DNA of 64,000 bases, from the NCBI GenBank assembly GCA_016178705.1, contig JACOST010000033.1:236513-300512 (forward strand), written 5' to 3'. The stretch comes from Deltaproteobacteria bacterium. GTDB taxonomy: Bacteria > Desulfobacterota > Binatia > HRBIN30 > JACQVA1. Every line of letters starts with the position of its first letter. Positions within the stretch are counted from its first letter, which is position 1. Below, one piece after another: positions 62,968 to 64,000 of the stretch. Below the pieces are notes generated by a model. The model did no database searches. It had not been told where the DNA came from and saw only the letters and a list, made by a program, of their open reading frames with translations. Position numbers and translations under genes: made by a program.

Positions 62968-63774
62968 ATGATCACGGCGACACAAACGGAAGGAGGCCCA
63001 CGATACGACATCCGGTTGTCGGGATCGCTGATAAACCTCTTGATCGTCGGAATAGTGACTTACCTTCGTGACAGGTGGTTTGTCCGCCCTTTCGTGGGGG
63101 CGCTCGGCACGATCGGACTTTTCGTCGGTGGATTCCTTTTTCTCTTTTCGCCGTTCATCGCCTTTCACGACTCCGCCCGCGCTCTATCAACGCCCATGAT
63201 TGCGGCAGGCTTTGGCCTTCTCATGTCCGTGATTCTGTCCGGGTCGCGATTCAACCTCTTCCTGGGTGAGCCACCCGAGGTGGCGGAGCGGAAGGAAGCT
63301 GAGGAAACGCTCGGGCAGTCTCGAGACCCATACGCTTCTCTTGAACTGGACTCGAAACGGCTCAATGAGTACTATGTCATCAACCAGTCGCAAGCGCGCG
63401 GGAGTTTCCGCTGGGCCGTCTTCGCAATGTTCTGCGGTCTGACCACCATCGTCACCGGCGTTTGGATTTTCTACCTTCGCGAAGGCACGCCGGACACGTT
63501 CCTAACCTCCCTCTCCACTGCTGCAGGTGTTGTAATCAATGTAATTTCCGGGCTCTACCTATATCTCCACAACAAGACTCAACGGCGATCCTTGTACTAT
63601 TACGGCCAGCTGGTCCGCCTCCAACAACTGGGTCTGGCTATCCGCCTGGCGGAGAGTCACGACGCGATCGAGGACAAGGCCGCCGCGAAGAACCGGGTAA
63701 TAGACGACATCCTTGCGATCGTCCGGTCGTCGGCAGATCGGGACAGCGCCGAGGCGGCGACGGAGTCCGGATGA
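62968..63774 (+). CDS. membrane protein resembling TRADD-N-associated membrane domain proteins
   Basis: A 268-residue protein with two membrane segments in the N-terminal half (GALGTIGLFVGGFLFLFSPF; MIAAGFGLLMSVILSG) and a second pair in the C-terminal half (WAVFAMFCGLTTIVTGVWIF; FLTSLSTAAGVVINVISGLYLY). The segment LNEYYVINQSQARGSFRWAVFAM, an amphipathic helix leading into a membrane hairpin, resembles the TRADD-N-associated membrane domain known from bacterial conflict systems; this is recognition by pattern, not proof. A charged helical tail follows. No partner effector gene is visible to the right before the IS. Confidence 0.6.
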   Translation: MITATQTEGGPRYDIRLSGSLINLLIVGIVTYLRDRWFVRPFVGALGTIGLFVGGFLFLFSPFIAFHDSARALSTPMIAAGFGLLMSVILSGSRFNLFLGEPPEVAERKEAEETLGQSRDPYASLELDSKRLNEYYVINQSQARGSFRWAVFAMFCGLTTIVTGVWIFYLREGTPDTFLTSLSTAAGVVINVISGLYLYLHNKTQRRSLYYYGQLVRLQQLGLAIRLAESHDAIEDKAAAKNRVIDDILAIVRSSADRDSAEAATESG

Positions 63775-63957
63775 TTCCAAACTGCGGTGCGTATGGCCTG
63801 CGTTGCCTAACCCGCCGTTCGAGGCGACGGCGAAAAGCACGCCGCGCCTGAACGGCAAGGCGTTGAGGCTGTAGAAAAACTGCGCGGGTCGGTGTAAATC
63901 AAGGGTCAGCGAGCATCTGGGGGATGTTCGGACGGCTGAGGTGATGGGGAGGGGCGG
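63775..63957. other. probable left end of an insertion sequence
   Basis: This contains GTAGAAAAACTGCGCGG about 90 bases before the transposase start, resembling IS1182-family ends, and a GGGAGGGG ribosome-binding site before ATG 63958. No gene is seen. Confidence 0.4.
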
Positions 63958-64000
63958 ATGGCGCGGTACAAGCCGTACAATCTGAAGCAGGCCAAGATGA
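63958..64000 (+). CDS. IS1182-like transposase, first 14 codons only
   Basis: The frame begins MARYKPYNLKQAKM and runs off the window. The opening MARYKPY-K/QQ- is characteristic of IS1182-family transposases. GGGAGGGGCGG precedes the ATG. Confidence 0.6.
   Translation, partial: MARYKPYNLKQAKM

Noticed and set aside
1..64000. CRISPR array or rRNA operon
   Set aside because: No regularly spaced identical repeats of 24-40 bases and no rRNA-like sequence were seen; the short 9-bp array at 23.4 kb is too small.

Overview
The window looks like a G+C-rich bacterial chromosome carrying a large accessory island on its left side and a second repeat-rich accessory segment on its right side. The core gene order comM-dprA-topA-trmFO-glnE, a leucine/acyl-CoA degradation cluster, secreted proteins with a VPTL-CTERM tail and paired dihaem cytochrome/cyclase genes suggest an uncultivated deltaproteobacterium-like or Binatota-like lineage. 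That placement is inference; no rRNA or marker phylogeny is available here.

Region 1 (1 to about 29,420) is mobile and accessory DNA. It starts inside a VirD4/HerA-like ATPase gene. A sigma-70 factor follows. A tight seven-gene operon (4943-10270) comes next: a ribbon-helix-helix/SorC-type regulator, an unknown protein, an ImmA/IrrE metalloprotease, a divergent GMP-synthase-like enzyme and three small or membrane proteins. Its promoter appears leaderless and carries two tandem palindromes. A minus-strand conjugation/repair block holds a TraD-like ATPase, DUF2958 and RadC. After it come exported proteins (a Tat-type metallopeptidase, a Cys-rich protein and an 811-aa dockerin/VPTL-CTERM protein), a truncated second copy of the TraD-like gene, and a large serine recombinase. 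A replication-like set follows (primase-type ATPase, XRE regulator, RuvC-like nuclease), then cargo. A second large serine recombinase has its stop codon inside the disrupted comM gene, which marks the right end of the island.

Region 2 (29.4-48.8 kb) is core chromosome: the 5' part of comM, then dprA, topA, trmFO, glnE and ilvE. Next is a 2x2 tandem family of secreted proteins with near-identical promoters. It ends at a strong terminator and is followed by an acyl-CoA ligase, an enoyl-CoA hydratase and a methylcrotonyl-CoA carboxylase beta-type subunit.

Region 3 (48.8-64 kb) holds two paralogous gene pairs in the order cytochrome-cyclase-cyclase-cytochrome: RoxA-like dihaem cytochromes and class III cyclase/AAA/TPR proteins. 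Between the two cyclases lies a 3.2-kb insertion with 11-bp inverted ends and a 7-bp target duplication. It carries a MerR-type HTH protein, an unusual tRNA-Tyr, a zinc-ribbon protein, a SWIM-finger DDE transposase under a palindromic operator, and a predicted secreted Ntn hydrolase. The window closes with a TRADD-N-associated-membrane-domain-like protein and the first codons of an IS1182-like transposase.

The best candidates for something undescribed are the regulator/ImmA/GuaA-like operon at 4.9-10.3 kb and the tRNA/SWIM-transposase/Ntn-hydrolase unit at 54-57.2 kb.
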